Assembly: GCF_001591705.1 (NCBI RefSeq)
Contig: NZ_BCVK01000023.1
Location: 1 to 36,081 of the forward strand
Reading direction: 5' to 3'
Source: Lactococcus cremoris subsp. cremoris NBRC 100676
Lineage (GTDB): Bacteria > Bacillota > Bacilli > Lactobacillales > Streptococcaceae
Length of the DNA: 36,081 nucleotides
Both the position numbers and the translations under genes were made by a program. A model generated the notes under the pieces. It was given only the letters and a program-made list of their open reading frames with translations, did no database searches and was not told the DNA's origin. This document shows, one piece after another, positions 5,865 through 13,590 of this stretch (its first letter is position 1; each line of letters begins with the position of its first letter).

Positions 5865-7796
5865 ATCACCATACTGTTTAACAGCTTCTATGATTATTTC
5901 CCTTAGCAACTCACTAACAATTTCATAGTTACCGGAATCATATATTCTTGTATAAAGCTTATTTTCAATAATCGAACTTGAAAGTTTTCCGAGTAAATAT
6001 GAAACATATTCTGGTACTTCTGGAGGTGCCAAAAGTAGTAAAACACGATTAATTTTTATCATTTGATGGTCCATTGCCATCCCCTCAATTTCCTGACTTA
6101 GCTCATAAATCTTGCATAGTGGACTTGAAATCGATGAATGAACTGCATGAAAAAGAGCAATATTGGTTTCAGGAATTGCCAGATGTGTCTCCCGAAATCT
6201 TTCTTCTATTAGTTCTGCTAATTCTCCATCATCTTCGTTTACAGTTTTAGCGATTTGTTTTACAGTATCGCTCAAATTTGGCTGGTTTGAAAGTGTCTTA
6301 ATTTCAAAAGTGCTTAAAATTTCATTACCAGTCGTAAATAAGTCATTAAGATTTAAAAAGTTTCTTTGCTCTTTTGAATCAATAGTTAGCGTTCGCGATT
6401 TTTGTTGAATATGTCTTAATTGATGACGAGTATCATCCAGATTTTTTTGATCTAACATTGGATTGATATAAAGATAATCAAACTCCTTCTCAGTAGTAAA
6501 AATAACATCATATTGGGATTTGACAACTTTCACAGAATTTTGAATGAGGTCTATTTTTTTTAAGAATGGAAAATTTTTCCTTAAATTACTCATGACAAAT
6601 TCACATGAAATCCGTCCAAGATTACTTACGAGTGCTGAACGCAATGGTAAAACAAGGTCACTTCTTTCCAAGGTTGAAACAAAATGAAGGGTTACAAAAG
6701 TGATTTCCATTTCTGAAAAATTTTTATCAAAAATCAACTTCAATGATTCATTGACGGCTTTATAAATTTCTGGATTATCTTTCTTAATTTTTTTGATAAA
6801 ATCATTTTCTTTTTTAGGAAAAAGAATGGGTAACATCTCTGATTCTTTGAGATGAGCGTAAAGCAAACCATATAATCGGTCGTCTTTTCCAAATTCAATC
6901 TCAAGTTTTGTGGAAACTCGATCAATAATCTGACGAATTTTATAGGAGAAATCTGTATCAAATTTTTCCATAAATAATAATTCTCGGCCAAATCCAAAAT
7001 ATAAAATTTCATAGACCGAAGCAAGATAAGTAATTTCAGATACAACAAATTTTGTTACTGACAGAGCTGTCAGTAATTTATTAACAAAGTTCAGCGCTCC
7101 TTTGCTTGGACTACTAAGACTCTCACTTGTGATGAAATGTCCCTCGTCTATCCGGATTAGAGTTGTTACAAGAAAGAGTTCCATCAGCACTCTCACTTTA
7201 TCTGTCATATCTTCTGGCAAGATTAGGGATTCAAAAGCATCATAAGCTTGCTTAAATTTATCTAAGTCCAAGATACTTAAAAGTTTATTGTCTGAAAGTT
7301 GATTACTAATCAATTCTTGAAGCGATGCAGAATTATATATTGCAGCCACAAATACTGACCGAATATTCTCTTCTAATCCCTCAATCTTTAGGCCCCGCTC
7401 CCTTATTAATGAAATTTCATTTTCAAGTAAGGTCTGTTCTAATTGTCTCAAATCATTCGTGACCGTTGGCTGACTAATACCAAAATAATCAGTTAATGAA
7501 AAAATGGATGCTTTATTTTCAATCAATAAAAGTATCTCGCCGTACAAGCGCTCAGTCATCGTATATTCTACTAGTTCATGAGCTTGAGAAAGTTGCTTTA
7601 TATCTCCTTTTATAAAATATCCTTCCTCAGAAGTTTGTAAACTTATCTCTTCTGGTAAAGATTTTTGTAAGTTATTTAAATCGCGATAAAGGGTTCTGCG
7701 ACTTGTTCCTGTTATTTCCATCATTTCTGGTATCGTAAGCGTTCCACGTTTCAAAAATGTATGGATTAATTTTTGCTCACGACTTGTTAAAAACAT
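5862..7796 (-). CDS. mtlR: Mannitol operon activator (PRD/EIIB/EIIA regulator)
   Basis: The 644-residue protein has the MtlR layout: two N-terminal helix-turn-helix parts (about 1-60 and 85-125), two PTS regulation domains (about 180-280 and 290-385), an EIIB(Gat)-like domain (about 388-480) and a C-terminal EIIA(Mtl)-like domain (about 500-640). Likely phospho-histidines are His220 in PRD1, His315 and His371 in PRD2, and His550 in IALFHAVHS, where the usual IALPH has Phe for Pro. The EIIB-like domain begins ALVSNLGRIS where a catalytic Cys is expected, so that Cys appears lost, although Cys398 is close by. The ribosome site AAGGA precedes the ATG. It follows mtlA by 59 bases, is probably cotranscribed, and should bind upstream of mtlA. 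A 22-bp CTGACAG palindrome lies inside the gene at 7055-7076. Confidence 0.92.
   Translation of the reverse strand: MFLTSREQKLIHTFLKRGTLTIPEMMEITGTSRRTLYRDLNNLQKSLPEEISLQTSEEGYFIKGDIKQLSQAHELVEYTMTERLYGEILLLIENKASIFSLTDYFGISQPTVTNDLRQLEQTLLENEISLIRERGLKIEGLEENIRSVFVAAIYNSASLQELISNQLSDNKLLSILDLDKFKQAYDAFESLILPEDMTDKVRVLMELFLVTTLIRIDEGHFITSESLSSPSKGALNFVNKLLTALSVTKFVVSEITYLASVYEILYFGFGRELLFMEKFDTDFSYKIRQIIDRVSTKLEIEFGKDDRLYGLLYAHLKESEMLPILFPKKENDFIKKIKKDNPEIYKAVNESLKLIFDKNFSEMEITFVTLHFVSTLERSDLVLPLRSALVSNLGRISCEFVMSNLRKNFPFLKKIDLIQNSVKVVKSQYDVIFTTEKEFDYLYINPMLDQKNLDDTRHQLRHIQQKSRTLTIDSKEQRNFLNLNDLFTTGNEILSTFEIKTLSNQPNLSDTVKQIAKTVNEDDGELAELIEERFRETHLAIPETNIALFHAVHSSISSPLCKIYELSQEIEGMAMDHQMIKINRVLLLLAPPEVPEYVSYLLGKLSSSIIENKLYTRIYDSGNYEIVSELLREIIIEAVKQYGD
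7055..7076. repeat. CTGACAG palindrome in mtlR (22 bp, perfect)
   Basis: TTACTGACAG, AG and CTGTCAGTAA. It lies in the coding sequence and encodes LLTALSVT of PRD1. Confidence 0.8.
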
Positions 7797-7855
7797 AAAT
7801 ATTCCTTTTTGTTTTGATTTCTACTTATTCACTAATCAGCTAATCAATCGATTTT

Positions 7856-9679
7856 TTATTTGTTCATTCGATTTACCATATTGATGTATTCTGGAGTAGT
7901 AATCAAAGACTCAACGGAAAGATGTTGAGCATTTGGAGCTTTCTGTTTTGCTACTGTCGTGAATTCTTCTTTTGTAACAATCATGATGTTTTTAGCATTA
8001 AATGCGCCTAATCCAATAAATTCAACATCAGAAATAGGAATCTTGACATCATGTCTGCTAAAAATTGCCTGTAAGGTTTCTTTGCCCATAGTACTTGAAC
8101 CAATGTGTAAACCATCATGAGCGAAAACAACTTCATCAATTTGATTCAAATCTATCTCTTCTCTACTGACCAAGTCGTCAGCAATGATAGGTTCACTGAC
8201 AGCTTCGTCAGTATTCATTAGATTACTGATAATTTCATCGTAACGAGGTGAGTTAAGGAAATTAGCCACTGAATATCTATGAGCATCAGGAGCCATTGTC
8301 GCAGCTCGTGGCGCAAGTTCCTCTTGTGTGACGACAATTGTGTCAAAACCGGCTTTTAAGTTAGCAATGGCGACATTCGTAACATCTTGCCCCAAACCAG
8401 CTTTTTTGACTTTATTTCTCAAAATAGAAGCACCCATGGCCGATGAACCCATTCCCGCATCACAAGCAAAAATGATGTGTTTAATCGCAGAAAAATCGAC
8501 TCTGTCAGTAACAATATTGCTGACAGAGTCTTGTCCCTTACTGACAGCCTTATCAGTAGCTACTCCTACTTTGGCATTTTCAAAAGCAGAATCATCAATC
8601 ATCGATTTATCTCGTTTTAAAATGAAGGCTGCTACAAGAAAAGAGACAATTGCTGCTACAGCAATCCCTGCCCAGACGCAAAGAACATTTGCAAAGCCTC
8701 CCACTGATTTACCAGATGCCATTCCCGTGATTGCAATAATCGAACCAGGTGAAGCAGGAGCTGCAAGACCAGAACCTAATAAGTTATTTGTTAAAGTTCC
8801 AGACACCCCGCCAGCCATGACGGCAAAAAAGAGAGCAGGTTTCATCATGACATAAGGAAAGTAAATTTCATGGATTCCACCAACAAATTGAATTAAAATC
8901 GCACCAGGTGCTGTTGCTTTAGCTGAACCCTTACCAAAAAGCATAAAGGCAATCAGAATTCCAAGCCCTGGACCGGGATTAGCTTCCAATAAAAATAGAA
9001 GCGATTTCCCATTTTCAGAAACCTGTTGAATTCCTAAAGGTGATAAGATTCCCTGATTGATTGCATTATTTAAAAATAAAATTTTTGCTGGCTCAATAAA
9101 AAGATTAGCAAGAGGAATTAAATGGTTAGAGATTAAAAAGTCTACGCCATGTCCCATCACATCTGTTAGCCAAGCCACAAGTGGGCCAACCACTTTAACA
9201 GCAAAAAGAGATAAACCAAATCCCACTAAGCCTGCTGAAAAGTTATTTATAAGCATTTCAAGGCCCGCTTTAATATGTGGTTGAATATATTCATCAAATT
9301 TTTTTATTAACCAAGCGCCAAAAGGTCCTAATATCATCGCTCCTAAAATCATAGGAACATTTCCTTTAGCATTCAGACCACCTACAGAAATACTAGCTGT
9401 CGCAATTATTGAACCAAAGGTTGCAATCGCACCAACTACTCCTCCACGGTGCTCATAAATATTTTTCCCACCGGTATAACCAATCATTAAGGGAATAAGA
9501 AAAGCAAGCATGGGACTAACCATCGCTGCAAAAGTTTTATTAGGTGTAAAACCATCAGGAATGAAGAACATCGTCAACACCCCCCAGGCAATTAAAACAG
9601 GAATATTGGGCATTACCATATTAGATAATGCAGTACCAAGTTTTTGAACTCGTACTTTTAAGCTTACAGTATCAGTCAT
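7856..9679 (-). CDS. mtlA: Mannitol PTS permease, IIC-IIB with a second, Cys-less IIB domain
   Basis: The 607-residue protein imports and phosphorylates mannitol. Residues 1-350 are the membrane IIC domain, including the signature G-G-I-H-E (267-271) and several membrane segments. A linker follows, then IIB (about 398-490) with the phosphorylated Cys406 in IIFACDAGMGSSAMG. A second linker leads to a second IIB-like domain (about 513-605). This reads VVFAHDGLHIGSSTMG at the same place, so Cys is replaced by His521, yet the rest aligns closely (VTKEEF / VTQEEL, APNAQHLSV / APDAHRYSV). Typical MtlA IICB proteins are about 470 residues. Both linkers carry CTGACAG palindromes in frame (TDKAVS, TDEAVS, DSVSNIVTDRV). 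The ribosome site AAAGGAG precedes the ATG. It is the first gene of the mtl operon. Confidence 0.95.
   Translation of the reverse strand: MTDTVSLKVRVQKLGTALSNMVMPNIPVLIAWGVLTMFFIPDGFTPNKTFAAMVSPMLAFLIPLMIGYTGGKNIYEHRGGVVGAIATFGSIIATASISVGGLNAKGNVPMILGAMILGPFGAWLIKKFDEYIQPHIKAGLEMLINNFSAGLVGFGLSLFAVKVVGPLVAWLTDVMGHGVDFLISNHLIPLANLFIEPAKILFLNNAINQGILSPLGIQQVSENGKSLLFLLEANPGPGLGILIAFMLFGKGSAKATAPGAILIQFVGGIHEIYFPYVMMKPALFFAVMAGGVSGTLTNNLLGSGLAAPASPGSIIAITGMASGKSVGGFANVLCVWAGIAVAAIVSFLVAAFILKRDKSMIDDSAFENAKVGVATDKAVSKGQDSVSNIVTDRVDFSAIKHIIFACDAGMGSSAMGASILRNKVKKAGLGQDVTNVAIANLKAGFDTIVVTQEELAPRAATMAPDAHRYSVANFLNSPRYDEIISNLMNTDEAVSEPIIADDLVSREEIDLNQIDEVVFAHDGLHIGSSTMGKETLQAIFSRHDVKIPISDVEFIGLGAFNAKNIMIVTKEEFTTVAKQKAPNAQHLSVESLITTPEYINMVNRMNK
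8195..8212. repeat. 18-bp CTGACAG repeat in the second MtlA linker
   Basis: Minus strand ACTGACGAAGCTGTCAGT encodes T-D-E-A-V-S between the two IIB domains. A degenerate copy (CTGAC/GTCAG, encoding DDLVS) follows at 8166-8181. Confidence 0.75.
8498..8557. repeat. Two CTGACAG palindromes in the first MtlA linker
   Basis: GACTCTGTCAG (8498-8508) and CTGACAGAGTC (8520-8530) are perfect 11-bp arms (DSVSNIVTDRV). Next to them 8540-8557 reads ACTGATAAGGCTGTCAGT on the minus strand (TDKAVS). Confidence 0.8.
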
Positions 9680-9709
9680 TTCAGACTCCTTTACATAGTA
9701 ACTAATATA

Positions 9710-9730
9710 ATTATATTGTAACCGCTACCA
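9710..9730 (-). promoter_or_regulatory. mtlA -10 box and overlapping cre site
   Basis: On the minus strand TATAAT occupies 9710-9715. A near-consensus CcpA site (TTGGTAGCGGTTACA, one mismatch to WTGNAANCGNWNNCW) lies at about 9717-9731, directly upstream in the spacer. No good -35 box is present at 16-18 bases, as expected of an activator-dependent promoter. CcpA binding here would block RNA polymerase. Confidence 0.65.
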
Positions 9731-9750
9731 ATAAGACTGTAAATAAAAAT

Positions 9751-9774
9751 CCTGACACAAAAGGACGTGCCAAG
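9751..9774 (-). promoter_or_regulatory. Candidate MtlR operator
   Basis: The minus strand reads CTTGGCACGTCCTTTTGTGT followed by CAGG, an imperfect inverted repeat of TTGGCAC and GTGTCAG. It lies about 35-60 bases upstream of the -10 box, the expected place for an activator. MtlR operators of other Firmicutes are TTG-CAC/GTG-CAA inverted repeats, so the match is by type, not proven. Confidence 0.45.
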
Positions 9775-9797
9775 ATTTATTAATGAAATTTATAAAA

Positions 9798-9824
9798 TAA
9801 AAAAAGTCACCCTTAGGTGACTTA
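9798..9824 (-). terminator. Terminator of the tRNA/5S operon
   Basis: AAGTCACC, a short loop and GGTGACTT form an 8-bp stem, followed on the minus strand by a T-run. It lies five bases past the tRNA-Asn gene. Confidence 0.85.
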
Positions 9825-9828
9825 GTTA

Positions 9829-9902
9829 CTGCGGATGTCAGACTCGAACTGACGACATCATGATTAACAGTCATGCGCTACTACCAACTGAGCTAATCCG
9901 CA
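9829..9902 (-). tRNA. tRNA-Asn (GTT)
   Basis: A full cloverleaf of 74 bases: acceptor TGCGGAT/ATCCGCA, anticodon loop CTGTTAA with GTT, discriminator G. The 3' CCA is not encoded. It is the last gene of the stable-RNA operon, directly after the 5S gene, the usual place for tRNA-Asn in streptococcal rrn operons. Confidence 0.95.
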
Positions 9903-9909
9903 ATGTAAA

Positions 9910-10024
9910 CTTGGCATCGTCTTTATCTCCCAGGGGGCAACCCCCAAGTACTTCCAGCGCAATAGGACTTGACTTCTGTGTTCGACATGGGAACAGGTAT
10001 ATCTCCTATGCAATTAATACCAAA
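9910..10024 (-). rRNA. rrf: 5S ribosomal RNA, without 16S or 23S
   Basis: The 115-base gene shows the conserved 5S core (CCTGTTCCCATGTCGAACAC, then AGAAGTCAAG, and the GGGGGTTGCCCCC helix). A closing stem pairs TTTGGTAT (5' end) with ATGCCAAG (3' end). It lies between tRNA-Ile and tRNA-Asn. No 16S or 23S sequence is in the window, so this is an orphan copy inside a tRNA operon. Confidence 0.92.
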
Positions 10025-10026
10025 TA

Positions 10027-10100
10027 TGGGAATTCCAGGATTCGAACCTGGGACCCCTGCGTTATCAACACAGTGCTCTAACCAACTGAGCTAAACTCCC
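10027..10100 (-). tRNA. tRNA-Ile (GAT)
   Basis: 74-base cloverleaf: acceptor GGGAGTT/AATTCCC, anticodon loop TTGATAA with GAT, T-loop TTCGAAT, discriminator A. CCA is not encoded. Only two bases separate it from the 5S gene, so processing at this junction must be precise. Confidence 0.95.
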
Positions 10101-10114
10101 AAAATATTAAGTTA

Positions 10115-10185
10115 AGCGGATGACGAGAATCGAACTCGCGTAGCCAGCTTGGAAGGCTGGGGTTCTACCATTAAACTACATCCGC
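10115..10185 (-). tRNA. tRNA-Gly (TCC)
   Basis: 71-base cloverleaf: acceptor GCGGATG/CATCCGC, anticodon loop CTTCCAA with TCC, discriminator T as usual for glycine tRNAs. CCA is not encoded. Confidence 0.95.
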
Positions 10186-10196
10186 TAAATAAGGAA

Positions 10197-10269
10197 TGGC
10201 GCGAGACGGAATCGAACCGCCGACACATGGAGCTTCAATCCATTGCTCTACCAACTGAGCTACCGAGCC
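10197..10269 (-). tRNA. tRNA-Phe (GAA)
   Basis: 73-base cloverleaf with anticodon GAA in loop TTGAAGC and discriminator A. The acceptor GGCTCGG/TCGCGCC has one mispair (T4 with C69) and a G7-T66 pair, an odd point for a housekeeping tRNA. CCA is not encoded. Confidence 0.93.
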
Positions 10270-10274
10270 TTTAA

Positions 10275-10348
<74 letters not shown>

Positions 10349-10358
10349 ATAATTAAAA

Positions 10359-10448
10359 AGGAGGATGTGGGATTCGAACCCACGCACGCTTTTACACGCC
10401 TGACGGTTTTCAAGACCGTTCCCTTCAGCCGGACTTGGGTAATCCTCC
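10359..10448 (-). tRNA. tRNA-Ser (TGA)
   Basis: 90-base class II tRNA with a long variable arm. Acceptor GGAGGAT/ATCCTCC, anticodon loop CTTGAAA with TGA. The base at position 73 reads T, where serine tRNAs usually carry G. CCA is not encoded. Confidence 0.93.
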
Positions 10449-10453
10449 AGATA

Positions 10454-10525
10454 TAGTCCGTACGGGATTCGAACCCGTGTTACCGCCGTGAAAAGGCGGT
10501 GTCTTAACCCCTTGACCAACGGACC
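10454..10525 (-). tRNA. tRNA-Glu (TTC)
   Basis: 72-base cloverleaf: acceptor GGTCCGT/ACGGACT with a G1-T72 wobble, anticodon loop TTTTCAC with TTC, discriminator A. CCA is not encoded. It is the first gene of the operon. Confidence 0.94.
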
Positions 10526-10560
10526 ATATATTGTTGTGCTGTCTCAAACAGTACTTTTCT

Positions 10561-10588
10561 ATTATACACTTTTATATTTTTTTGTCAA
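10561..10588 (-). promoter_or_regulatory. Stable-RNA promoter P1 (proximal)
   Basis: Minus strand: TTGACA (10583-10588), a 16-base spacer and TATAAT (10561-10566), preceded by AGTTTATTC. An AGTTT box near -44 is known from L. lactis tRNA and rRNA promoters. A small hairpin with CTGTTTGAGACAG follows in the leader. Confidence 0.9.
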
Positions 10589-10668
10589 GAATAAACTGTG
10601 TTAACTTTTCAAAATAATATATTTAATTCATAATAAGAAAGTCAGTCGTCTCAAACGACAACTATTTA

Positions 10669-10696
10669 ATTATATCAAAATAATATTTTTTGTCAA
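10669..10696 (-). promoter_or_regulatory. Stable-RNA promoter P2 (distal)
   Basis: Minus strand: TTGACA (10691-10696), a 16-base spacer and TATAAT (10669-10674), again with AGTTTATTC directly upstream. Its leader also starts with a hairpin around TTTGAGAC. It is a near copy of P1 placed 108 bases upstream. Confidence 0.88.
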
Positions 10697-10724
10697 GAAT
10701 AAACTAAATGAATTATTCTAAAGC

Positions 10725-10760
10725 ATAAAAAAAAGAAAAACAGCCTTAATTGGCTGTTTC
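10725..10760 (-). terminator. ftsH terminator overlapping the stop codon
   Basis: Minus strand: AAACAGCC, loop AATTAA and GGCTGTTT, then a long T-rich tract. The loop contains the TAA stop of ftsH and the 5' arm is made of its last codons, so termination is built into the end of the gene. Confidence 0.88.
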
Positions 10761-12833
10761 ATCTTCTGATTTTTCCTTATTTTCTTCTGGTTTAGAATCT
10801 GTTTTTTCTTCACCATTATAGATATTAATGTTTGAAAAATCATCAACATTCGCATTTGCATCTTTGAGAGATTCTTCAAATGTTTTTGGTTCTGGTACTT
10901 CTAATGCAGCTGCTTCATCAGGCATTTTACCTGTTGTAAAGAGCGACATGATTTGTTTCGCATCGAGCGTTTCGTATTTAAGCAGAGCTTGCGCAATTGC
11001 TTTATGTTGTTCACGATGTGTTTCAATTGCTTCTTTAGCACGGTCATAAGCTTCACCAAGAATACGACGCACTTCATCATCAATCATAACAGCAGTAGCT
11101 TCTGAGTAAGTCTTAGTCTGACCATAGTCACGGCCGATAAATACTTGATGGTCTCCTTCATAAGATACCATACCAAGTTTCTTAGACATCCCATATTCAG
11201 TTACCATTGAACGAGCAATGTGTGTTGCTTTTTCAATGTCATTTGATGCACCTGGAGTAGCTACACCAAAGACAATTTCTTCACCAAGTCGTCCACCCAT
11301 AAGGCTGGCAAGTTGGTCTTGAAGATGAAGATTAGTTGGTTGCATGATTTCTTCATCTGGAAGAGCTAGCATGTAACCACCGATACGTCCACGAGGGACA
11401 ACGGTAACTTTACGAACAGTAGATCCATTTTCAAGAACGAGACCAACAATAGCATGACCTGCTTCGTGATAAGCCACGATTTCACGCTCACGCATTGATT
11501 GAATACGATCTTTCTTAGCAGGACCAGCCATTGCACGGTCCATTCCTTCATCAATATCAGCAGCATTGATTTCTTTTTTATTTTGACGTGCAGCAACAAG
11601 AGCAGCTTCATTCAAAACATTTTCCAAATCAGCTCCGACATAACCAGGAGTTTGTGTAGCAACAGTGTGTAAATCAACATCACTTGCTAAAGGTTTGTTT
11701 TTAGCATGAACTTTAAGGACAGCTTCACGACCTTTAACATCTGGTGCTCCGACCAAGACTTTACGGTCAAAACGACCTGGACGTAAAAGCGCTGGGTCAA
11801 GCACATCTGAACGGTTAGTTGCAGCGATAACGATTACTGAGTTTCCATCGTCTTGGAATCCATCCATTTCAACAAGCAATTGGTTGAGGGTTTGTTCACG
11901 TTCATCATTACCCCCACCTAAACCTGCACCACGTTGGCGACCAACAGCATCAATTTCATCGATGAAAATGATTGATGGAGCAGTTTTCTTCGCATTTTCG
12001 AATAAATCACGAACACGTGAAGCCCCGACTCCGACAAACATTTCAACGAAATCAGAACCTGAGATACTATAGAAAGGAACTCCTGCTTCACCAGCAACAG
12101 CCTTAGCAAGCAAAGTTTTCCCTGTACCCGGAGGGCCTTCAAGGAGAACACCTGCTGGGATACGAGCACCTAAATCGTGATATTTTTTCGGATTTTTAAG
12201 GAAGTCAACAACTTCAACAAGCTCTTGTTTTTCCTCTTCAGAACCGGCAACATCAGCAAAACGAACTTTTGATGTTTTACCATCTTGTTGTTTAGCACGA
12301 GATTTACCGAAGGACATCGGATTTCCACCGCCGCCTCCGCCACGAGCGCCCATTCCACCCATCATGAGCCAGAAGATACCAACAAATAAAATCATTGGGA
12401 TGATATATGAGAGAATTTGAACCCACATACCACTTGATGACGCTTGAACGACACTAAGTTTTACATCATTACTTTTAGCTGCATTTTGGATATCTTTGAC
12501 AACACTGTCAGTTGGAATAATATAAGCTTGGAAGTTTTTAACTTCACTTGTAGTATTACCTAAAAGTGGGAAATTGTTTGTTCCTTTTACCTTTACAGGT
12601 TTTTTATACTCACCTGTTACAGTAATTAAGCTATCTGATGGTTGCATTGTGACGTTTTCAATATTATTATCATCAAGTTTAGTCATCAATTGTGAATAGC
12701 TAATTTTATCCACTCCTGATTGATTACTACTGAAGAAGAAATTGAAACCGACAACAACAACAATAGCCAATATAACCCACATTAAGATATTTTTTACAAA
12801 ATTTCCTTGTCTTGGTTGTTTGTTGTTATTCAT
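10746..12833 (-). CDS. ftsH: ATP-dependent membrane zinc protease FtsH
   Basis: The 695-residue membrane protease degrades damaged or short-lived membrane and soluble proteins. There are two membrane segments (about 14-34 and 137-158) around an extracytoplasmic loop, then a Gly-rich hinge. The AAA domain has Walker A G-P-P-G-T-G-K-T (233-240), Walker [11 protein letters not shown] and the SRH region [19 protein letters not shown]. The M41 zinc motif is H-E-A-G-H (456-460). The acidic C-terminal tail is typical of lactococcal and streptococcal FtsH. It lies downstream of tilS-hpt as in many Firmicutes, after a 205-base gap with its own promoter-like elements, and ends in a terminator before the stable-RNA operon. 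Confidence 0.97.
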   Translation of the reverse strand: MNNNKQPRQGNFVKNILMWVILAIVVVVGFNFFFSSNQSGVDKISYSQLMTKLDDNNIENVTMQPSDSLITVTGEYKKPVKVKGTNNFPLLGNTTSEVKNFQAYIIPTDSVVKDIQNAAKSNDVKLSVVQASSSGMWVQILSYIIPMILFVGIFWLMMGGMGARGGGGGGNPMSFGKSRAKQQDGKTSKVRFADVAGSEEEKQELVEVVDFLKNPKKYHDLGARIPAGVLLEGPPGTGKTLLAKAVAGEAGVPFYSISGSDFVEMFVGVGASRVRDLFENAKKTAPSIIFIDEIDAVGRQRGAGLGGGNDEREQTLNQLLVEMDGFQDDGNSVIVIAATNRSDVLDPALLRPGRFDRKVLVGAPDVKGREAVLKVHAKNKPLASDVDLHTVATQTPGYVGADLENVLNEAALVAARQNKKEINAADIDEGMDRAMAGPAKKDRIQSMREREIVAYHEAGHAIVGLVLENGSTVRKVTVVPRGRIGGYMLALPDEEIMQPTNLHLQDQLASLMGGRLGEEIVFGVATPGASNDIEKATHIARSMVTEYGMSKKLGMVSYEGDHQVFIGRDYGQTKTYSEATAVMIDDEVRRILGEAYDRAKEAIETHREQHKAIAQALLKYETLDAKQIMSLFTTGKMPDEAAALEVPEPKTFEESLKDANANVDDFSNINIYNGEEKTDSKPEENKEKSEDETAN

Positions 12834-12927
12834 ATTTTCCTTATCTTTTGTTTATTTATTATTAGAAAAGCCAAGAATTTACTTCTTAGTATCACTGGTA
12901 ATAAAGGATACAAGCTAATCAATAACA

Positions 12928-12945
12928 GCTATACCTAGTTATAGC
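12928..12945. promoter_or_regulatory. Palindrome in the ftsH upstream region
   Basis: GCTATA-CCTAGT-TATAGC is an 18-base palindrome. On the minus strand it includes a -10-like TATAAC, with TTAGCA 18 bases upstream as a possible -35. A second inverted repeat TTCC-AAAA-GGAA lies in the spacer. It is a candidate operator at the ftsH promoter; the regulator is unknown. Confidence 0.35.
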
Positions 12946-13038
12946 ATATTTCCTTTTGGAATGCTAATAGTAAGTATTGGTCAGAGATTTTTTCATACTT
13001 TAGTCTGAGAAAATTTTTAACCTACTTAAATCAATGAA

Positions 13039-13590
13039 TTATTTACTATAAACCTCAGGCTTCAAAACCCCAACATATGGGAGGTTACGGTAGTTTTCTT
13101 CGTAGTCCAAACCAAAGCCAACAACAAATTCATTTGGAATGGTAAATCCTGAATAATCTGGTTTAATTTCAACAATTCTTCCTTCTGGTTTATCAAGAAG
13201 CGTAACAATTTTTACATTTGCTCCACGATGTTCCAAAAGTTCTTTTAGATATTTTAAAGTGCGACCTGTGTCGATAATATCTTCAACAATCAAGATTTCA
13301 CGACCTTTAACCGCTGTATCAACGTCTAAAATCAATTTTACTTCACCAGAAGATTTTGTTCCTCCGTGATAGCTTGATACGGTCATAAAATCAGTTTCAA
13401 GATGACAATCAATATGTTTGATTAGTTCAGCTAAGAAAGGAACTGACCCACGAAGAATCCCTAAAACTAAAGGATTTTTCCCTTCGTATTCTTTTGTTAA
13501 TATTTCTCCAAGTTCTTTGGATTTTTCAATAATTTCTTCTTCTGAAACTAGTACTTTTTCAATGGCCTTATCAAGATTTTTTTCGAGCAT
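13039..13590 (-). CDS. hpt: Hypoxanthine(-guanine) phosphoribosyltransferase
   Basis: This purine salvage enzyme converts hypoxanthine or guanine plus PRPP to IMP or GMP in the cytoplasm. The 183-residue length is normal. The PRPP-binding loop is [11 protein letters not shown] (101-111). Upstream are [14 protein letters not shown] (43-56) and the flexible-loop region [12 protein letters not shown]. It overlaps the 3' end of tilS by 20 bases, with its ribosome site (TAGGAGAGGAAA) inside tilS, so the two are translated as a pair. The tilS-hpt-ftsH order is conserved in Firmicutes. Confidence 0.95.
   Translation of the reverse strand: MLEKNLDKAIEKVLVSEEEIIEKSKELGEILTKEYEGKNPLVLGILRGSVPFLAELIKHIDCHLETDFMTVSSYHGGTKSSGEVKLILDVDTAVKGREILIVEDIIDTGRTLKYLKELLEHRGANVKIVTLLDKPEGRIVEIKPDYSGFTIPNEFVVGFGLDYEENYRNLPYVGVLKPEVYSK

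Noticed and set aside
8328-8855. 175-codon frame on the plus strand
   Set aside because: It is antisense to the conserved IIC/IIB region of mtlA, has no ribosome site, and mirrors the codon structure of the real gene.
9680-9828. Riboswitch or T-box leader before mtlA
   Set aside because: The region is short and explained by promoter, cre, candidate operator and the tRNA-operon terminator; no specifier or aptamer-like core was seen.
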